This document shows positions 62,229 to 64,000 of a stretch of DNA of 64,000 nucleotides, one piece after another; position 1 is the first letter of the stretch; the number at the start of each line of letters is the position of its first letter. The position numbers and the translations under genes were made by a program. Source of the DNA: an uncultured Alphaproteobacteria bacterium. GTDB taxonomy: Bacteria > Pseudomonadota > Alphaproteobacteria > RF32 > CAG-239. The stretch lies in the NCBI GenBank assembly GCA_934248075.1, contig CAKQKH010000006.1:1-64000 (forward strand), read 5' to 3'. The notes under the pieces are model-generated. The model was given only the letters and a program-made list of their open reading frames with translations. It did not search any database and was not told the DNA's origin.

Positions 62229-63137
62229 TTATAATGCTTCAGCACCTGAGATAATCTCAATTAATTCCGTTGTAATCGCCGTTTGCCGCAAACGATTGTA
62301 TTTTAAGGTCAGTTTAGCAATCATATCGCTGGCATTGCGGGTGGCGTTGTCCATAGATGTCATCCGCGCGCCGTGTTCAGAAGCCTGAGAATTCAGCATA
62401 TATTGAAAAAAGATTGAAATCATCATCAACAAGACCGTGTCGATCAAGATCTTTTGTTTGGGAGCGTCATACTCATAAAACGCATTATCGACTTTATTGT
62501 CGTAGCGTTCATCAGCGTCATCAATCGCGTACGGAATAAACGATTCCACCTTAACCTCACGATTAATCGCTGAATTAAAATGAGTATAAATCACCTCGCA
62601 TACATCAAACTTTTTCTCGGTATATTCGCCGATAAGACGCTCGCAAATAGTCTGCAATTCTCTATAATCGGCGCCTTTGGCGGCAACACCGCTCAAGATT
62701 TCAACCTCAATGTCAGGCAATCGGTGTCTGATTCCGTCACCGGCCTTTTTGCCCAGACTCAAAACTTTGACATTTTTGCCGTTTTTGCGCAATTCTCTAA
62801 TCCGGCGCACAGCTTCGCGTATCACATAGGCATTGTAGCTTCCGCACAACCCTCTGTCAGACGAAAAAACCACCAGCAAATAATTATCCGGAGTCGCCAC
62901 CGGCTGAATCAGCTTGGGGAAAATATAGCGAATATTGGTACCCTGCTCGTCTTGCTTCATCTCTCGATACAAGCGACCAACCACGGTCATCAAATCTTCG
63001 CTATAATGCTTGGAGCGAGTCAAGACCTCTTGGGATCTACGCAACCGAGCCGCCGCCACCATTTTCATGGCAGAGGTTATCTTCTGCGTCGATTTAATAC
63101 TCCCAATGCGAGTTCTAAGCTCTTTTAAGCCCGCCAT
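62229..63137 (-). CDS. atpG: F1F0 ATP synthase gamma subunit
   Basis: Central shaft subunit. 302 residues, normal. MAGLKELRTRIGSIKSTQKITSAMKMVAAARLRRSQE at the N-terminus is the family signature, SSDRGLCGSYNAYVIREA near 93 and the C-terminal ASEHGARMTSMDNATRNASDMIAKLTLKYNRLRQTAITTELIEIISGAEAL are complete. Start is three bases after the atpA stop codon. Confidence 0.97.
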   Translation of the reverse strand: MAGLKELRTRIGSIKSTQKITSAMKMVAAARLRRSQEVLTRSKHYSEDLMTVVGRLYREMKQDEQGTNIRYIFPKLIQPVATPDNYLLVVFSSDRGLCGSYNAYVIREAVRRIRELRKNGKNVKVLSLGKKAGDGIRHRLPDIEVEILSGVAAKGADYRELQTICERLIGEYTEKKFDVCEVIYTHFNSAINREVKVESFIPYAIDDADERYDNKVDNAFYEYDAPKQKILIDTVLLMMISIFFQYMLNSQASEHGARMTSMDNATRNASDMIAKLTLKYNRLRQTAITTELIEIISGAEAL

Positions 63138-63140
63138 AAC

Positions 63141-64000
63141 TTATGCCGCCTTTTCCAGTGTTTCGCCAAAGCGCTTGGCAAAGTTGGTGTAAAACTCCGT
63201 CAGCTTCTTGTCCATATCTTCAGAAATAACCTTTTGTTCGGCAATTTCCTGCAGATATTCCAGATGATTGGCGCGCATTTCCTGCAAACCTTTTTCCTCA
63301 AAGGCCGCCACCTTATCCAGCGGCAGCTCGTCTAAGAAACCGCGCACGCCGGCAAAGATAGAAACAACCTCTTCTTCCACTGCCAACGGCTGATATTGCG
63401 GTTGCTTCAACATCTCGGTCAACCGTGCGCCACGAGCCAACAGTTTCTTAGTTGCTCCGTCCAAATCAGAGGCAAACTGAGCAAAAGACGCCATCTCGCG
63501 ATATTGCGCCAAATCCAATTTCATGGTGCCGGCAACTTGTTTCATCGCCTTAATCTGCGCGGCAGATCCCACACGAGAAACCGAAATACCGACATTCACC
63601 GCCGGACGAATACCCTGATAGAACAAACTTGTTTCCAAGAATATCTGGCCGTCGGTAATTGAAATCACGTTCGTCGGAATATATGCAGATACATCTCCGG
63701 CTTGGGTCTCAATAACCGGCAAAGCGGTCAAAGAACCGGCGCCCTCGGCGTCATTCATCTTCGCTGCGCGTTCCAACAAACGAGAATGCAGGTAGAACAC
63801 GTCGCCCGGATAAGCCTCACGTCCTGGTGGACGACGAAGCAACAAAGACATCTGGCGATATGCCGTGGCCTGCTTGGACAAGTCATCATAAAAGATTACC
63901 GCGTGCATGCCGTGGTCACGGAAATACTCGCCCATCGCACAACCCGAATAAGGAGCGATATATTGCATCGGCGCCGGATCAGAGGCGGTTGCCGCCACTA
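63141..64000 (-). CDS. atpA: F1F0 ATP synthase alpha subunit (3' part, cut by window edge)
   Basis: C-terminal 286 or so residues of the alpha subunit; the start lies beyond position 64000. Visible landmarks: [66 protein letters not shown] (nucleotide-site and P-loop-adjacent region), then [18 protein letters not shown]. Ends in FGETLEKAA. The order is alpha-gamma-beta-epsilon on the minus strand. Confidence 0.97.
   Translation of the reverse strand, partial: VAATASDPAPMQYIAPYSGCAMGEYFRDHGMHAVIFYDDLSKQATAYRQMSLLLRRPPGREAYPGDVFYLHSRLLERAAKMNDAEGAGSLTALPVIETQAGDVSAYIPTNVISITDGQIFLETSLFYQGIRPAVNVGISVSRVGSAAQIKAMKQVAGTMKLDLAQYREMASFAQFASDLDGATKKLLARGARLTEMLKQPQYQPLAVEEEVVSIFAGVRGFLDELPLDKVAAFEEKGLQEMRANHLEYLQEIAEQKVISEDMDKKLTEFYTNFAKRFGETLEKAA

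Overview
The window reads as the chromosome of a low-to-mid G+C alphaproteobacterium with an anaerobic or fermentative, probably host-associated, lifestyle. The class assignment rests on the cell-cycle regulator GcrA, which is restricted to Alphaproteobacteria, on the blocks acpS-lepB-rnc-era and rpoZ-rel, on tig/clpP/clpX, and on a small DUF465-type protein with the C-terminal form usual in that class. The lifestyle is inferred from a single-chain pyruvate:ferredoxin oxidoreductase, an ancestral-type phosphofructokinase and an arginine decarboxylase/antiporter pair. These fit the uncultured gut-associated alphaproteobacterial lineages, but no species can be named from sequence alone.

Layout. 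1-9.4 kb: era, rnc, lepB, acpS (minus); then a plus-strand pair of secreted cysteine-rich proteins wedged between acpS and rel; then rel, rpoZ and an exported unknown protein. 9.4-13 kb: gcrA, an AT-rich Nudix/MoaA-like radical SAM pair beside tRNA-Gly(CCC), and a DMT transporter. 13-23.2 kb: PFOR with an attenuator-like leader, a DUF218-like protein, two paralogous unknown proteins built of duplicated modules, leucyl aminopeptidase, and an overlapping run of unknown gene, SMI1/KNR4-like gene and Sua5. 23-34.5 kb: repeat elements, ssb, an orphan periplasmic binding protein, uvrA, a large unknown protein, more hairpin repeats, a FadL-like porin, a TetR regulator and an acyltransferase/acyl-ACP synthetase fusion. 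34.5-46.5 kb: rpsU, clpX, clpP, an LTA-synthase-like transferase, tig, tRNA-Leu(UAG), a TPR lipoprotein, prfC, secA. 46.6-60 kb: a parvulin, an ELM1-like protein, several small membrane proteins, phosphofructokinase, an RND efflux pump with its adaptor, the arginine decarboxylase/antiporter pair and a nitroreductase. 60.1-64 kb: the F1 ATP synthase operon, with atpA cut by the window edge.

How the parts work together. PFOR and phosphofructokinase give a glycolytic, ferredoxin-reducing core. The decarboxylase and the antiporter would exchange arginine for agmatine and consume protons. FadL, the TetR regulator and the acyl-ACP synthetase/acyltransferase look like one exogenous fatty-acid uptake module. 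Housekeeping operons carry lineage-specific insertions: the Cys-rich pair between acpS and rel, and the transferase between tig and clpP.

The most striking unexplained feature is a dispersed family of long imperfect hairpins. Copies lie at the left edge, 23.2-23.5 kb (two), 51.5 kb and 59.4 kb, and a related short form lies twice at 29.8-30.0 kb. All are in the same orientation, and each site lies just 3' of a minus-strand gene. Their stems differ between copies by compensatory changes, while internal-loop bases such as a tandem GA/GA stay constant. This suggests a conserved folded RNA or single-stranded DNA element rather than simple sequence repetition.
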